Counted from the first letter of the stretch, positions 18,301 to 28,035 are shown. The stretch is 64,000 nt of DNA from Streptomyces sp. NBC_01571 (GCF_026339875.1 NZ_JAPEPZ010000001.1:9594019-9658018), one strand, 5' to 3'. The notes: a model not told the origin generated them from the sequence alone. Made by a program: numbers and translations.

Positions 18301-20028
18301 TCACCGCCCCGCCCGGCTCAGCACCACGCCTTCCCGGCACTTGCGTACCAGGATCACCCACGTCACCGCCAGGAACAGCACCGCGAACCCTGCCAGGACC
18401 AGCCAGCCCCGCCCCGCCGGATGACCGAACGAGTCCCCGTACGACGCCAGCAGCGGGCGGCCCAGCGGCGAGGCGCCCGCGCGCCACAACGGCTCCAGGC
18501 CGACCCCGCTGCCCAGCGCCTCGAACGCCCACCGGTTGGTCATCGCCCAGCTGATCGCCTCCCCGGCCCCCGTCATCCGCGGCACCGGCACGAAGGCCCC
18601 CGAGAACAGCACCTGCGGGAAACAGAGCAGCGGCAGCATCAGCGTCGCCTGCGCCGGCTCCGTCACCGCGGCCGAGGCCAGCAGCCCCAGTGCCAGCGCG
18701 GCGACCGAGGCCAGCACACTCGACACGAACAGGGACCCGTACGTCGTCCACCCCGCCGCGGGCAGCCGGTCCAGCGCCCGCAGCACCACCAGCAGCAGCG
18801 CGTCCGCGACCGCGAGCACCGGGAGCGTCGTGGTCAGCTTCGACGCGAGGTACGGACCGATCCGCAGCCCGGCCAGCCACTCGCGACGCAACACGGGTAA
18901 CTCCGTGCAGATCTGCAGCAGTCCGTAGGTCAGCCCGAAGAAGAACGCGCCGAAGGCGATCCAGAACATGATCATCGCTGTCGACCCTGGACCCGGCGCC
19001 GCGGGGTCGAACGCGCCCGCGCGGAACAGCACCGCGAACATCGCCACGATCATCACCGGCGAACCGGCCAGGACCGCGACCGAGAGACGGTTGTGCAGGA
19101 GCAGCGCGGTACCGCGGCGGGTGAGCAGCGACCACTGCCGTACGGCGCCAACGCGCCGCGGACGTACGGGAGACGGCGGGGCACCGGTGCGCTCGGCGTC
19201 CGGTGGAGCGGTCCCTCCGACGTCCGCCGGGACGGCCCGCTCGACGCGCGCCCCGCCCGCCACCGCCTCGTAGACCTCCTCGACCGTGTCGACCCCGAAC
19301 GCGTCGCACAGCGCGCCCGGTTGACCGTCGTACGCCACCTCGCCGCCGGGCGAGAGGAACACGACCTGGTCACCGCGGAGCAGATCGGCGAGGGTGTGCG
19401 TGGTGAGCACGACGGTGGTGCCCTCCTCGGCCAGCGCGCTCAGGGTCCGCAGCAGAGCGGCCCCGGTCACCGGGTCGAGTCCGGAGGTGGGCTCGTCGAG
19501 GAACAGCACCCGAGGCCGGGTGAGCAACTCGACGGCGATACAGGCTCGTTTGCGCTCCCCACCACTGAGCACGCGCACGGGCGTCGAGGCCCGAGCGGAG
19601 AGGCCGAGCGCCTCCAGGACCCCGTCCACGCGCACGGTGACCGCCTCGGCGGGCGCGCCCGCGGGCATCCGCAGCCTCCCCGCGTACACCAGCGTCCGGT
19701 GCAGCGGCAGCTCGCGGTGGATGATGTCCTCCTGCGGCACGAACGCGAACTCCGGCCCGGGCGCCCCGGGTCGGGCCCCGTCGTGCAGGACCACCCCCTC
19801 CGTCGAGGCGCGCAGCCCGGCCAGCGTCTGCAACAGAACGGTCTTGCCCGCCCCGCTGCTGCCGGCGATCACGGTGACCTGCCCGGGGGCGAGGTCGAGG
19901 GACACGTCGTCCAGGACACGCCCCGCGCCGCCCACCCGCTGACTCACCGAACACGCCTGTATGCGCGTGCCGTTGAGCGGAAGCACGGGGGCTTCGGCGG
20001 ACGGGCGTGGCTGCATGGGCGTCGGCAT
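18301..20028 (-). CDS. ABCG-like ABC transporter, fused ATPase and permease
   Basis: 575 residues. The ATPase half comes first (Walker A GSSGAGKT at about 56-63, signature LSGGERKR, Walker B RVLFLDEPTSGLD). After a Pro-rich linker (about 285-300) comes an ABC2-type membrane half with six predicted helices (SVAVLAGSPVMIVAMFAVLF, MIMFWIAFGAFFFGLTYGLL, and WLVLAGFAVLFLAVTWVILV at the end). This NBD-TMD order matches ABCG half-transporters that export lipids or drugs. It probably works as a homodimer. The start is MPTPMQPRPSAEAP; 366 bases of upstream open frame have no family support. Confidence 0.9.
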   Translation of the reverse strand: MPTPMQPRPSAEAPVLPLNGTRIQACSVSQRVGGAGRVLDDVSLDLAPGQVTVIAGSSGAGKTVLLQTLAGLRASTEGVVLHDGARPGAPGPEFAFVPQEDIIHRELPLHRTLVYAGRLRMPAGAPAEAVTVRVDGVLEALGLSARASTPVRVLSGGERKRACIAVELLTRPRVLFLDEPTSGLDPVTGAALLRTLSALAEEGTTVVLTTHTLADLLRGDQVVFLSPGGEVAYDGQPGALCDAFGVDTVEEVYEAVAGGARVERAVPADVGGTAPPDAERTGAPPSPVRPRRVGAVRQWSLLTRRGTALLLHNRLSVAVLAGSPVMIVAMFAVLFRAGAFDPAAPGPGSTAMIMFWIAFGAFFFGLTYGLLQICTELPVLRREWLAGLRIGPYLASKLTTTLPVLAVADALLLVVLRALDRLPAAGWTTYGSLFVSSVLASVAALALGLLASAAVTEPAQATLMLPLLCFPQVLFSGAFVPVPRMTGAGEAISWAMTNRWAFEALGSGVGLEPLWRAGASPLGRPLLASYGDSFGHPAGRGWLVLAGFAVLFLAVTWVILVRKCREGVVLSRAGR

Positions 20029-20209
20029 GGATGCAGCATGCCAGGGGCGACCCCGGCACGCGGCCCACCCGGGTGTCGCGAACCCCGCCGGACGGGCCTG
20101 TTCCGGACGAAGGACCCCTGCGCGGCCGGTGCTCGGACCGGCCGGGCATCCCCGCCTGCTGCCGCCGTGCGGGGGCGGCGGGCTGAGCGTCTCGGGAGAG
20201 GGCGCGTGT

Positions 20210-21193
20210 TCAGTTCTCGCAAGTACGGCGCGCCTCGGCCACGAGTTCCCTTGGCAGCCCCGGTCCCGCGCATGCGTAGCCGACCAGCAGCCTGCGGTAG
20301 GAGATGTCCGCGAGCTCCGGCGCCAGGACGACGAGGGCCCGCAGGTCGTCGGACGAGCCGGACAGGCGTGTGCGGTAGGCGATACCTGCCGCACGCAGGG
20401 AGACTTCGTGCGGTGCGTACGCCAGGCCCCGTTCGGTGAGGCTCACGGCCCTGGCGAAGTCGCCCTGTTCGGCGCGCACGTCGGCAAGGTCCAGGTGGAG
20501 GGACCAGTTGTCAGGGTCCAGGAGCAGGGCGTCGTCGTAGGCTGCCGCGGCCTGGTCCAGGTCGCCCACCACGCGCCAGGTGGCCGCTCGGGCGACCGCG
20601 GTCCACATGACCCGATCAGTGGCATCGGCGCGGTCGCACAGCGCGAAGGACAGCTCGTATCGGCCGCAGGCCCGAGGCAGCCGGGCCATGGCGGCCAGCG
20701 ACTCCGGCGCGGGACTCCGTTCGGACACCACGTCGATGGCATGAAACCAGGGCGCGAATCGCTCACGCATCTCGTCGGTGTCCAGGTCGTGGCCGTAGTC
20801 CAGCGTCCGCAGACACGACTCGGCCAGGGCCTCGGAACTCACCGCGGCGAGAAAGCGCGCATCGCCGAACCATGGGGCAGCGCCCCACGCCACGTCGGGC
20901 CGTACCCCCGTCACCGAACCCAGGGTCATCACCGCGTCGTCCATGTCTCCTTCGAGGAACAGGAAGTACGCCTGCGCCAACATGGTGCGCAAGGAGCCGT
21001 TCCCTTCGAGGCCCTCCTCCAGTTCCGCGCGCCGGTCTCGCCACAACTCGGCGAGGTTCGTATAGGGCTCCGGGGCCGCCGGTGCTGAGGCTATCGCTCC
21101 CACCAGAAGCTCCACGGCGCCGATCGGGCTTCCGCCGCAGTGCGCCATCACACGAGCGAGACCGACTCCCGCCGCAACTGACCGGTTCGACAT
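20210..21193 (-). CDS. TPR-repeat protein
   Basis: 327 residues starting MSNRSVAAGVGLARVMAHCGG. Helical repeat-like segments include PEPYTNLAELWRDRRAELEEGLE and WRVVGDLDQAAAAYDDALLLDPDNWSLHLDLADVRAEQGDFARAVSLTERGLAYAPHEVSLR, the latter a clear pair of TPR motifs. Such proteins are scaffolds; no partner is evident. It shares its strand with the ABC transporter but lies 180 bases upstream, so linkage is uncertain. Confidence 0.7.
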   Translation of the reverse strand: MSNRSVAAGVGLARVMAHCGGSPIGAVELLVGAIASAPAAPEPYTNLAELWRDRRAELEEGLEGNGSLRTMLAQAYFLFLEGDMDDAVMTLGSVTGVRPDVAWGAAPWFGDARFLAAVSSEALAESCLRTLDYGHDLDTDEMRERFAPWFHAIDVVSERSPAPESLAAMARLPRACGRYELSFALCDRADATDRVMWTAVARAATWRVVGDLDQAAAAYDDALLLDPDNWSLHLDLADVRAEQGDFARAVSLTERGLAYAPHEVSLRAAGIAYRTRLSGSSDDLRALVVLAPELADISYRRLLVGYACAGPGLPRELVAEARRTCEN

Positions 21194-21330
21194 TGCTGAA
21201 GAATATCGTGAGCCATGCTCATGACCTGTGGATCGGCCTCGGGTTGAACGCCGAGGACTCCTCACAGAAGTGGTGGGCTCGACCTGGTCAGCGGTCGGTG
21301 TCGTGCACGAGGCCGCCCGGTGGCAGTACG

Positions 21331-21390
21331 CGGTCAGCCGCGCCATCGCACCCGATCACGCGGTCAGCCGCGCCGTCGCACGCGATCAAC
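21331..21390. repeat. 30-bp imperfect tandem repeat, 2 copies
   Basis: Units 21331-21360 and 21361-21390 both start CGGTCAGCCGCGCC and differ at about four positions. They lie in the 450-base stretch between the TPR gene and DUF6629. That stretch otherwise shows no gene I can support. Confidence 0.7.
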
Positions 21391-21641
21391 CCGGCGACGC
21401 AGACGGTCGATCCCGGGAGGGTGAATGCCCGGCACGAGCAGCACCACGAGGACTCGGTGGTCAGCGCGGGGAGGCGAGTGGAGTACGGCGGCGTCCTCCG
21501 GAGCGGCTTCGAGCCGGCCTGACAGGGTGCCGCAACGACCTGACATGCTGCAGCAAGGTGATCCGAAGGAAACGCCCTGGTCCCGGTAGCGTGGGGCGGA
21601 GTGAGCTGGAAAACCGTGACGGCCGACCCCATGGTGACGCG

Positions 21642-22271
21642 ATGTGTTGGAGTGCGACCGCCGACCTGGCAGCCGGTGCCGGTATCGCCGCTGTCGGAGT
21701 TGCCTGTGTGACGCGTGCGCGGCGGGCCCGGGATCTTCCGCTGGCGGCGCTGCCGCTGCTGCTGGGAGCCCATCAGATCGTCGAGTCCCTGGTCTGGCAC
21801 GCCGGCGGGGGAACGGGCCCCGCCACCGTCGCCTGGGCCGCCATCGCCCTTCCGCTGCTGCCCGTGTGGGTGTCGGCGGGCGTGCTGTGCGCGGCGCCCC
21901 GGCACGCCCGCCGCCGGCTCACGGTCCCTCTCGTGATCGGCGTCGTCACCGCCGCAGCCCTCGTGTTCGCTCTCGCGACCCGTCCGGTGCGGGCCGAGAT
22001 CCGCGGCCACACGCTCGGCTACGTGGTCGATCTGGCCCACCCGGAACTGCTCGTCAGTGGCTATCTCCTGGCCACCGTCGGCTCGCTGCTGCTCTCCGGC
22101 GACCGGCTGCTCCGACTGCTCGGGCTGCTCGTCGGCGCGGGCGCGCTGATCTGCTGGGCGCTGTGGGAGCTGGAGTTCGTGTCCACCTGGTGCGCGTTCG
22201 CCGCGGTGTGTTCGGTGGCGCTGTACGGGTGGGTGCGGCGTCGGCCGGATGCCCCGGGCCAGGGAAGCTGA
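21642..22271 (+). CDS. DUF6629 family membrane protein
   Basis: 209 residues starting MCWSATADLAAGAGIAAVGVAC. Seven hydrophobic segments can be traced, including PLAALPLLLGAHQIVESLVWHAGG, VIGVVTAAALVFAL, LLVSGYLLATVGSLLL and LLVGAGALICWALWELEFVSTWCAFAAVCSVALY. The MCWSATADL start and the HQIVESLVW motif are the DUF6629 hallmark, a membrane family of unknown function. A GTG/ATG 30-base extension upstream is possible but not supported. Confidence 0.85.
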   Translation: MCWSATADLAAGAGIAAVGVACVTRARRARDLPLAALPLLLGAHQIVESLVWHAGGGTGPATVAWAAIALPLLPVWVSAGVLCAAPRHARRRLTVPLVIGVVTAAALVFALATRPVRAEIRGHTLGYVVDLAHPELLVSGYLLATVGSLLLSGDRLLRLLGLLVGAGALICWALWELEFVSTWCAFAAVCSVALYGWVRRRPDAPGQGS

Positions 22272-22442
22272 CGCCGCACCCGGCACCCGCACGGCGCAAC
22301 CGGAATCGGGCGTCCCCCCGCGTGTGTGCCGGGTGCGCGGACCGCCGTGCCCCACGCGGGGGACACGGCGGTGGGACCCTCGACCCGGCGCGGTGCCGGG
22401 CGTTCGCGGGTGTCAGCGGGCGTCAGTGGGTGTCGGGCGGCC

Positions 22443-24503
22443 TCAGGGGGTGGGCTGGCGCAGTACGGCGACGTCCCTGGGGGAGAGGACGACGGCGCCG
22501 TCGTCGTCCGTCCGGCCGATCAGGAGTTCCCCGGTGACCCCGGGCAACGGCACCGTCTCGTCCGTCCGGTTGACCAGGAAGAGATAGCGGCCGCCGTCGC
22601 CGCGGCGCACGATCAGCTCGACGCTCCCGCGTGCCGCGTCCGGCAGTTCACTGCCGACACCGGCGGGCGCGAGCAGGTGCGGGAGCAGACCGGTGAGGCC
22701 GTCGGCGCCGAGCCTGGTGGAGACGTACGCGGCCGAACCCTGGCCCACCGTACGGCGGGTGACCGCGGGCCGGTCGGCGTACGTGCCGCTGCGGTAGTGG
22801 GCCAGCACCTCCACCGCCGGGTCGGTGACGGTGATCCGGTCGGTCCACACGACACCGGTCGCCCCGCCGGTCGCGCCGGTCACGTCGACGTCGACCGTCT
22901 CCGTGCCGAGCAGCGGGCCGAACTCCTCGATGCGGATGCCGAGAAGCTCACGCAGGGCTCCCGGGTGACCGCCGAGCCAGACGTGGTCGTTCTCGTCGAC
23001 GACGCCGGAGAAGTACGTCGTGATCAGGTGGCCGCCGTTCTCCACGTACCGGGTGAGTTCCTTGGCCAGGGGAGCCGGGACGACGTGCAGCACCGGCGCG
23101 ATCAGGACCTGGTACCGGTCGAGTTCGCCCTGCGGGGTGACGACGTCGGCGCGGACACCGAGGGCCAGGAGGGCCGAGTACCAGTTCAGGGCCTCCTGCC
23201 GGTAGTCGAGGAGGGAGGTCGGGTGGGAGTCCTGCTCGCTCGCCCACCAGGAGTCCCAGTCGAAGACGATGCCGACCCGGGCCGGCTCGCGCTCGGTCCC
23301 GGCGACCGGGGCCAGCGCCCTGAGCGTCTGCCCGAGGCCGGTCACCGCACGGAAGACCTCGCTGTCGGCACCGGCGTGCGGGAGCATCGCCGAGTGGTAC
23401 TTCTCGGCACCGGCCGCCGACTGGCGCCACTGGAAGAAGCACACCGCGTCGGCGCCGTGCGCCACATGGACCAGCGAGTCGCGGGCGAGGTCGCCCGGCC
23501 GCTTGGCCACGTTGACGGGCTGCCAGTTGACGGCACTGGTCGAGTGCTCCATGAGGAACCACGGACGGCCCCCCGCGATCCCGCTGACGAGGTTGGCGGA
23601 GAAGGACAGCTCGTCCCGGTCCTGCGGGCCCGGCACCACGTAGTGGTCGTTGGACACGAAGTCGATCTCGGCGGCCCAGTCCGAGTAGTTCATGCCCTTG
23701 GTGCCGCCCATCACCATGAAGTTCGTGGTGACCGGCACCGCGGGCGTGAGCTCGCGCAGCACGTCGCGCTCCGCGCGCAGGTAGTCCTTGAGCGCGTCGG
23801 AGGAGAAGCGCTTGAAGTCCAGCTGCTGGGTGGGGTTCGGGTGGGAGGCGGCCAGCCGGGGCGGCAGGATCTGCTCCCAGTCGCTGTAGCGCTGCGACCA
23901 GAACGCCGTGCCCCAGGCGTGGTTGAGTGCGTCGAGCGTCGTGTAGCGCACGCGCAGCCAGTCGCGGAACGCGCGGGCGGCGTCGTCCGAGTAGTCGTAG
24001 ACGTTGTGGCAGCCCAGCTCGTTGGAGACGTGCCAGGCCACCAGCGCGGGGTGGTTCGCGTACCGCTCGGCCATCGCCCGCACCAGACGCAGCGCGTGCT
24101 CGCGGAAGACGGGTGAGGTGGGACGCCAGTGCTGCCGCGCCCCGGGCCACAGCGTCTCGCCGGAGGCGGTCACGGGGAGGATCTCCGGGTGCGCGGTGGT
24201 GAGCCAGGGCGGCGGGGACGCGGTGGCGGTGGCCAGGTCGACGCCGATGCCGCCCGCGTGCAGCAGGTCCATGATCTCGTCGAGCCAGGCGAAGTCCCAG
24301 TCGTTCTCGGCCGGCTGGATGCGGGCCCAGGAGAAGATCCCGACGGAGACGATGTTGACGCCGGCCTCCCGCATCAGCCGTACGTCCTCCTCCCACACCT
24401 CGCGCGGCCACTGCTCCGGGTTGTAGTCGGCGCCGTAGGCGAGTCGGGGAGTGGGGTCACCGTCCGGCCCGTGCCGCAACTGGGACAGGAGGGTGGAGAT
24501 CAT
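22443..24503 (-). CDS. beta-galactosidase, GH42
   Basis: 686 residues. The TIM barrel starts LAYGADYNPEQWPREVWEEDVRLMREAGVNIVSVGIFSWARIQP, diagnostic of GH42. The acid/base Glu is in AWHVSNELGCHN, the nucleophile Glu in WFLMEHSTSAVNWQP. The trimerisation domain (GIVFDWDSWW, DVVTPQGELDRYQVLIAPVL) and a small C-terminal beta domain follow. There is no signal peptide, so it acts in the cytoplasm on imported galactosides. It is the last gene of the sugar-uptake operon, 112 bases after the solute-binding protein gene, with a hairpin in the gap. Expected to be induced with the transporter through the LacI regulator upstream. Confidence 0.95.
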   Translation of the reverse strand: MISTLLSQLRHGPDGDPTPRLAYGADYNPEQWPREVWEEDVRLMREAGVNIVSVGIFSWARIQPAENDWDFAWLDEIMDLLHAGGIGVDLATATASPPPWLTTAHPEILPVTASGETLWPGARQHWRPTSPVFREHALRLVRAMAERYANHPALVAWHVSNELGCHNVYDYSDDAARAFRDWLRVRYTTLDALNHAWGTAFWSQRYSDWEQILPPRLAASHPNPTQQLDFKRFSSDALKDYLRAERDVLRELTPAVPVTTNFMVMGGTKGMNYSDWAAEIDFVSNDHYVVPGPQDRDELSFSANLVSGIAGGRPWFLMEHSTSAVNWQPVNVAKRPGDLARDSLVHVAHGADAVCFFQWRQSAAGAEKYHSAMLPHAGADSEVFRAVTGLGQTLRALAPVAGTEREPARVGIVFDWDSWWASEQDSHPTSLLDYRQEALNWYSALLALGVRADVVTPQGELDRYQVLIAPVLHVVPAPLAKELTRYVENGGHLITTYFSGVVDENDHVWLGGHPGALRELLGIRIEEFGPLLGTETVDVDVTGATGGATGVVWTDRITVTDPAVEVLAHYRSGTYADRPAVTRRTVGQGSAAYVSTRLGADGLTGLLPHLLAPAGVGSELPDAARGSVELIVRRGDGGRYLFLVNRTDETVPLPGVTGELLIGRTDDDGAVVLSPRDVAVLRQPTP

Positions 24504-24571
24504 GGTGGTCCTTCCGGTGTGCCGCACGGAGTGGTGCGAGGTGCGTGATTGCTTCCGGGCGGCCGCCGCCG

Positions 24572-24602
24572 AGCAACTGCTGCTGCTCAGCGGCGGATCC
24601 GG
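24572..24602 (-). terminator. intercistronic hairpin between binding protein and beta-galactosidase
   Basis: A GC-rich hairpin with arms CCGCCG(AGCA) and (TGCT)CAGCGGCGG around a short CTG-repeat loop lies 14 bases after the binding-protein stop. No U-run follows. It may stabilise the upstream mRNA or partly terminate, giving more binding protein than enzyme. Confidence 0.45.
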
Positions 24603-24615
24603 AGAGGAATGCCGG

Positions 24616-25956
24616 TCACTTCGAGACGGTGAAGCCCTGCTCGTTGCCGTACTTGACGGAGGCGTCCTGCCAGGACTTCAGACCATCGGCCAGCTTGGTG
24701 CCGGAGATGTAGGCCTTGCCGACGGTGTCGTTGAAGATCGAGTTGGCGTACTGCTGGAAGGGCAGGTACGACCAGTCGCTGCCGACGTTGGCGGCGGACT
24801 CGGCGAAGATCTTGTTGGCCTGCTGGCCGCCGAAGTAGTCGAACTTGATGTTCTGGAAGTCGGTGGACTGGAGTTCGGCCTTGGTCGCCGGGAACGCGCC
24901 CTCCTTGATGCGGCTCTGCACGCCGGCGCCGGAGTTGGCGTACTCGACGAACGCGTACGCGAGTTCCTTGTTCTTGCCCAGCGCGGGCAGGGCGAGGGAG
25001 CTGCCGCCGTTCTCCGCGGTCGCCTTCTCTCCCTTGGCCCACTGCGGCATCGGGGCCGCCCGCCAGTCACCCGAGGCGTTCGGCACCCCGGAGACGAAGT
25101 TGGCGGGCATCCAGGCGCCGGTGGTCAGGGTGGCGATGGTGCCGTCGCCGAGGCCCTTGTACCAGTCGTCGGTCCAGCCGTTGATGGGCGCGAGGAGCTT
25201 CTCGTCGATGAGCTTCTGCCAGGTGTCGGTGTACTTCTTGGCGCCCGCGTCCTCGAAGTTGACCGCCACCTTCGTGCCGTCGACCTTGTACGGGCGCGAA
25301 CCGGCCTGCCACAGCATGCTGGTGGTGAAGCCCGCGTCACCGGCGTCGTTGGCGATGTACGCCTTGGGGTCGGCCTTGTGCAGCTTGCGAGCCGCGTCGA
25401 CGTACTCGCCCCAGGTGGTCGGGACGGCGATCTTGTACTTGTCGAAGACCTTCTTGTTGTAGAACATCGCCATGGGGCCGGAGTCCATCGGCAGGCCGTA
25501 GACCTTGTCACCGTCGCTCACGGCGTTCCACGGACCCGGGGTGTACTTGGAGGCGAGCTTGTCGGCGCCGTAGGGGGCCAGGTCGCTGAGGCCCTTGGTG
25601 AGGGAGTACTGACTCAGCGCGAAGTACTCGACCTGGGCGACGTCGGGGACGCCCTTGCCGGCCGCGATGGCGTTCGACAGAGCGGTGTAGTGCTTGTCAC
25701 CGGACCGGTCGCCGACGAGGTTGACCTTGACCTTGGGGTACTTCTTCTCGAAGTCGGCGACGACCGTCTTCAGCGTGGGCTCCCAGGCCCAGACCGTGAC
25801 CGAGCCGCCCTTCTTGAGGGCCGCCTGGATGTCCGTGGCGGAGACCGCCTTCTGGCCGGAGCCGCTGTCGTCGGAGCCTCCGCAGGCGGTCGCCCCCAGG
25901 GCGAGGACGGACAGGAGGGTGAAGCCGCGCAGCAGGCGGCCGGTGGTTCTGCGCAT
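24616..25956 (-). CDS. extracellular sugar-binding lipoprotein of an ABC importer
   Basis: 446 residues starting MRRTTGRLLRGFTLLSVLALGATACGGSDD, with a lipobox (LGATAC) so the mature protein is lipid-anchored outside the membrane. The body is a family 1 solute-binding protein: VTVWAWEPTLKTVVADFEKKYPKVKVNLV, GVPDVAQVEYFALSQYSLTKGLSDLAPYG, VYGLPMDSGPMAMFYNKKVFDKYKI and LPALGKNKELAYAFVEYAN. An upstream Met 13 codons earlier would put basic residues before the signal, so the Met before RRTTG is chosen. Third gene of the operon; it captures galactosides for the two permeases. Confidence 0.93.
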   Translation of the reverse strand: MRRTTGRLLRGFTLLSVLALGATACGGSDDSGSGQKAVSATDIQAALKKGGSVTVWAWEPTLKTVVADFEKKYPKVKVNLVGDRSGDKHYTALSNAIAAGKGVPDVAQVEYFALSQYSLTKGLSDLAPYGADKLASKYTPGPWNAVSDGDKVYGLPMDSGPMAMFYNKKVFDKYKIAVPTTWGEYVDAARKLHKADPKAYIANDAGDAGFTTSMLWQAGSRPYKVDGTKVAVNFEDAGAKKYTDTWQKLIDEKLLAPINGWTDDWYKGLGDGTIATLTTGAWMPANFVSGVPNASGDWRAAPMPQWAKGEKATAENGGSSLALPALGKNKELAYAFVEYANSGAGVQSRIKEGAFPATKAELQSTDFQNIKFDYFGGQQANKIFAESAANVGSDWSYLPFQQYANSIFNDTVGKAYISGTKLADGLKSWQDASVKYGNEQGFTVSK

Positions 25957-26056
25957 GGAGGTGCTTCCACTTCTTCGTGGGCGGGACTTCTTCATGGGTG
26001 GGACAGAGGGGAGCAGGAAGAGATGAGGCTGCGGGGATCGGCGGCCTGAGGCCGGG

Positions 26057-27013
26057 CTATTCCTTGACGCTTCCGGCGGCGAGCCCGGACTGCCAGTACT
26101 TCTGCAGCAGCAGGAACGCGGCGATCAGCGGCACGATGGTGAGCAGCGAACCGGTGATCACCAGGTTGAAGATCACGTCGCCACCGATGGTCTGGGCCTG
26201 GGAGTTCCACGCGTCCAGGCCCAGCGTCAGGGGGTACCACTTCGGGTCCTTCAGCATGATCAGCGGCAGGAAGTAGTTGTTCCAGGTCGCGACCGTGGTG
26301 AACAGCAGGACCGTCACGGTGCCGGGGGCGAGCAGCGGCAGGACCACCTGGAAGAAGGTGCGGATCTCGCCCGCTCCGTCGATGCGGGCGGCCTCCATCA
26401 GCTCGGTGGGGATGGCCTCACTGGCGAAGACCCACATCAGATACAGACCGAAGGGCGACACGAGCGAGGGGATGATCACCGCCCAGGGCGTGTCGGTCAG
26501 CCCCATCTTGCTGAACATCAGGAAGGTCGGTACCGCCAGGGCGGTGCCGGGCACGGCAACGGCACCGATGACCACGGCGAACACGGCACGTTTTCCGGGG
26601 AACTTGAACTTCGCCAGCGCGTAGCCGCCCAGGATCGCCAGGAGGGTGGCGCCGCCGGCGCCGAGCACGACGTACAGCAGGGTGTTCAGCAACCATCGGA
26701 CGAAGATGCCGTCGTGGTACGTGAACGTGTCGTGGATGTTGCTCCACAGGGCGAACTTGTGGCTGAACCACAGTCCGGACGAGTGGGCGAGTCCGTCCTG
26801 GGTCTTGGTGGCGCTGATGACCAGCCACAGCAGGGGCACCACCGTGTAGACCAGGATCAAGCCGGTGAGCACGGTCAGGAGAATGCTGCGCTTGGGGCGC
26901 CTGGACGCGTTCTTGCGGGGGGTGCGCAGTCGGGGTGCCCCCTTGGAGGCGCCGCCGACCTCGGCGGGTGCGGGATGGGAGCCGGTGGTGACGGGGCTGC
27001 TCGTGCTGCTCAT
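26057..27013 (-). CDS. ABC sugar permease, MalG type
   Basis: 318 residues with six membrane helices. The conserved permease loop EAARIDGAGEIRTFFQVVLPLLAPG (EAA motif) and the C-terminal GSVKE are typical of MalG/LacG-type subunits. A 45-residue hydrophilic N-terminal tail precedes the first helix (SILLTVLTGLILVYTVVPLLWLVISA). Its ATG is 4 bases after the stop of the other permease, so they are coupled. No ATPase gene is in the operon; such systems usually share the general MsiK ATPase in Streptomyces (family knowledge). Confidence 0.93.
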   Translation of the reverse strand: MSSTSSPVTTGSHPAPAEVGGASKGAPRLRTPRKNASRRPKRSILLTVLTGLILVYTVVPLLWLVISATKTQDGLAHSSGLWFSHKFALWSNIHDTFTYHDGIFVRWLLNTLLYVVLGAGGATLLAILGGYALAKFKFPGKRAVFAVVIGAVAVPGTALAVPTFLMFSKMGLTDTPWAVIIPSLVSPFGLYLMWVFASEAIPTELMEAARIDGAGEIRTFFQVVLPLLAPGTVTVLLFTTVATWNNYFLPLIMLKDPKWYPLTLGLDAWNSQAQTIGGDVIFNLVITGSLLTIVPLIAAFLLLQKYWQSGLAAGSVKE

Positions 27014-27017
27014 CGGG

Positions 27018-27944
27018 TCACGCTCCCTTGCGCATGCCGCGGAGCTGCACGACATAGGCGATGACCATGGTGATCAGCCCCATGATGATGGCGACCGCCG
27101 CGGAGTAGTTGTGCTGCTGCCCGTTGAAGGACAACGAGTACGTGTAGAAGTTCGGGGTGTAGTCCGTCGTGATGGCGTTGCGTGCCAGCGGCCGCAGGAT
27201 GCTCGGCTCGTTGAACAGCTGGAAGCTGCCGATGATCGAGAAGATCGTCGCGATGACCAGGGCGCCGCGGATCGCGGGGAGCTTGATGGCCGTGATGACG
27301 CGGATCTGCCCGGCGCCGTCGATCTCCGCCGCCTCGTACAGGGACTGCGGGATCACCCGCAGCGCCGAGTAGAAGATCAGCATGTTGTAGCCGACGAACT
27401 CCCAGGTGACGATGTTGCCGATCGACGCCAGGATGAGGTTCGAGGAGAGCGGGTCGGGCAGGGTGACGCCGAAGGCGCTGTTGATGTCGCCGACCAGGCC
27501 GAACCGGGTGCCGTACATGAAGCCCCACATCAGGGTGGCGACCACGGCGGGCACCGCGTACGGCAGGAAGATCGATATCCGGAAGAAGTCCCGGCCGTAC
27601 AGGCGGCCGCTGTCCAGGGTGAGCGCCACGAACAGGGCGATGCCGAGCATGATCGGCACCTGGACCGCCAGGAACAGCGAGACGCGGGCCAGGGAGTCCC
27701 AGAACTGCTGGTCCTGGAGAGCCTGTTGGTAGTTGTCGAGGCCGACGAAGGACGTGCCGCCGATGAGCTTGTCGCGGAAGAGGCTGAGATAGATCGAATA
27801 GGCGATCGGAGCCAGGAAGACGAAGGCGAAGACCACCGCGAAGGGGCCGATGAACCCCCAGCCTGTCCAGGAGCGGCGGTCCCGTTTCCCCGGAGGCCTC
27901 TCCGGACGCCGTGTCACGGCCGCGGGGGGTTGAAGCGTCGTCAT
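27018..27944 (-). CDS. ABC sugar permease, MalF type
   Basis: 308 residues starting MTTLQPPAAVTRRPERPPGKR. Six helices; the EAA loop is EAAEIDGAGQIRVITAIKLPAIRG. The N-terminal helix (WGFIGPFAVVFAFVFLAPIAYSIYLSLF) and FVGLDNYQQALQDQQFWDSL are typical of MalF/LacF subunits. First gene of the operon; its start lies 48 bases from the proximal LacI operator, so the promoter should be in the divergent region at 27945-28134. Confidence 0.93.
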   Translation of the reverse strand: MTTLQPPAAVTRRPERPPGKRDRRSWTGWGFIGPFAVVFAFVFLAPIAYSIYLSLFRDKLIGGTSFVGLDNYQQALQDQQFWDSLARVSLFLAVQVPIMLGIALFVALTLDSGRLYGRDFFRISIFLPYAVPAVVATLMWGFMYGTRFGLVGDINSAFGVTLPDPLSSNLILASIGNIVTWEFVGYNMLIFYSALRVIPQSLYEAAEIDGAGQIRVITAIKLPAIRGALVIATIFSIIGSFQLFNEPSILRPLARNAITTDYTPNFYTYSLSFNGQQHNYSAAVAIIMGLITMVIAYVVQLRGMRKGA

Positions 27945-27991
27945 GTCGTTCCTCGCTCGTCCATCTCGGAACCGGCGGAGCACGCCGTCGC

Positions 27992-28009
27992 GATGTTTGC
28001 GTAAACATC
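27992..28009. promoter_or_regulatory. LacI-type operator, proximal to the transport operon
   Basis: GATGTTTGCGTAAACATC, a palindrome with one mismatch between half-sites. It lies 47 bases upstream of the permease start. LacI-family sites have a central CG, as here. Its centre is 43 bases from the second site. Confidence 0.75.
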
Positions 28010-28035
28010 AGCCGCGGAAAACGCCGTGGCCTGTT

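Noticed and set aside
22326..24116. Long plus-strand open frame antisense to the beta-galactosidase
   Set aside because: Shadow of GH42 on the other strand; no conserved domain.
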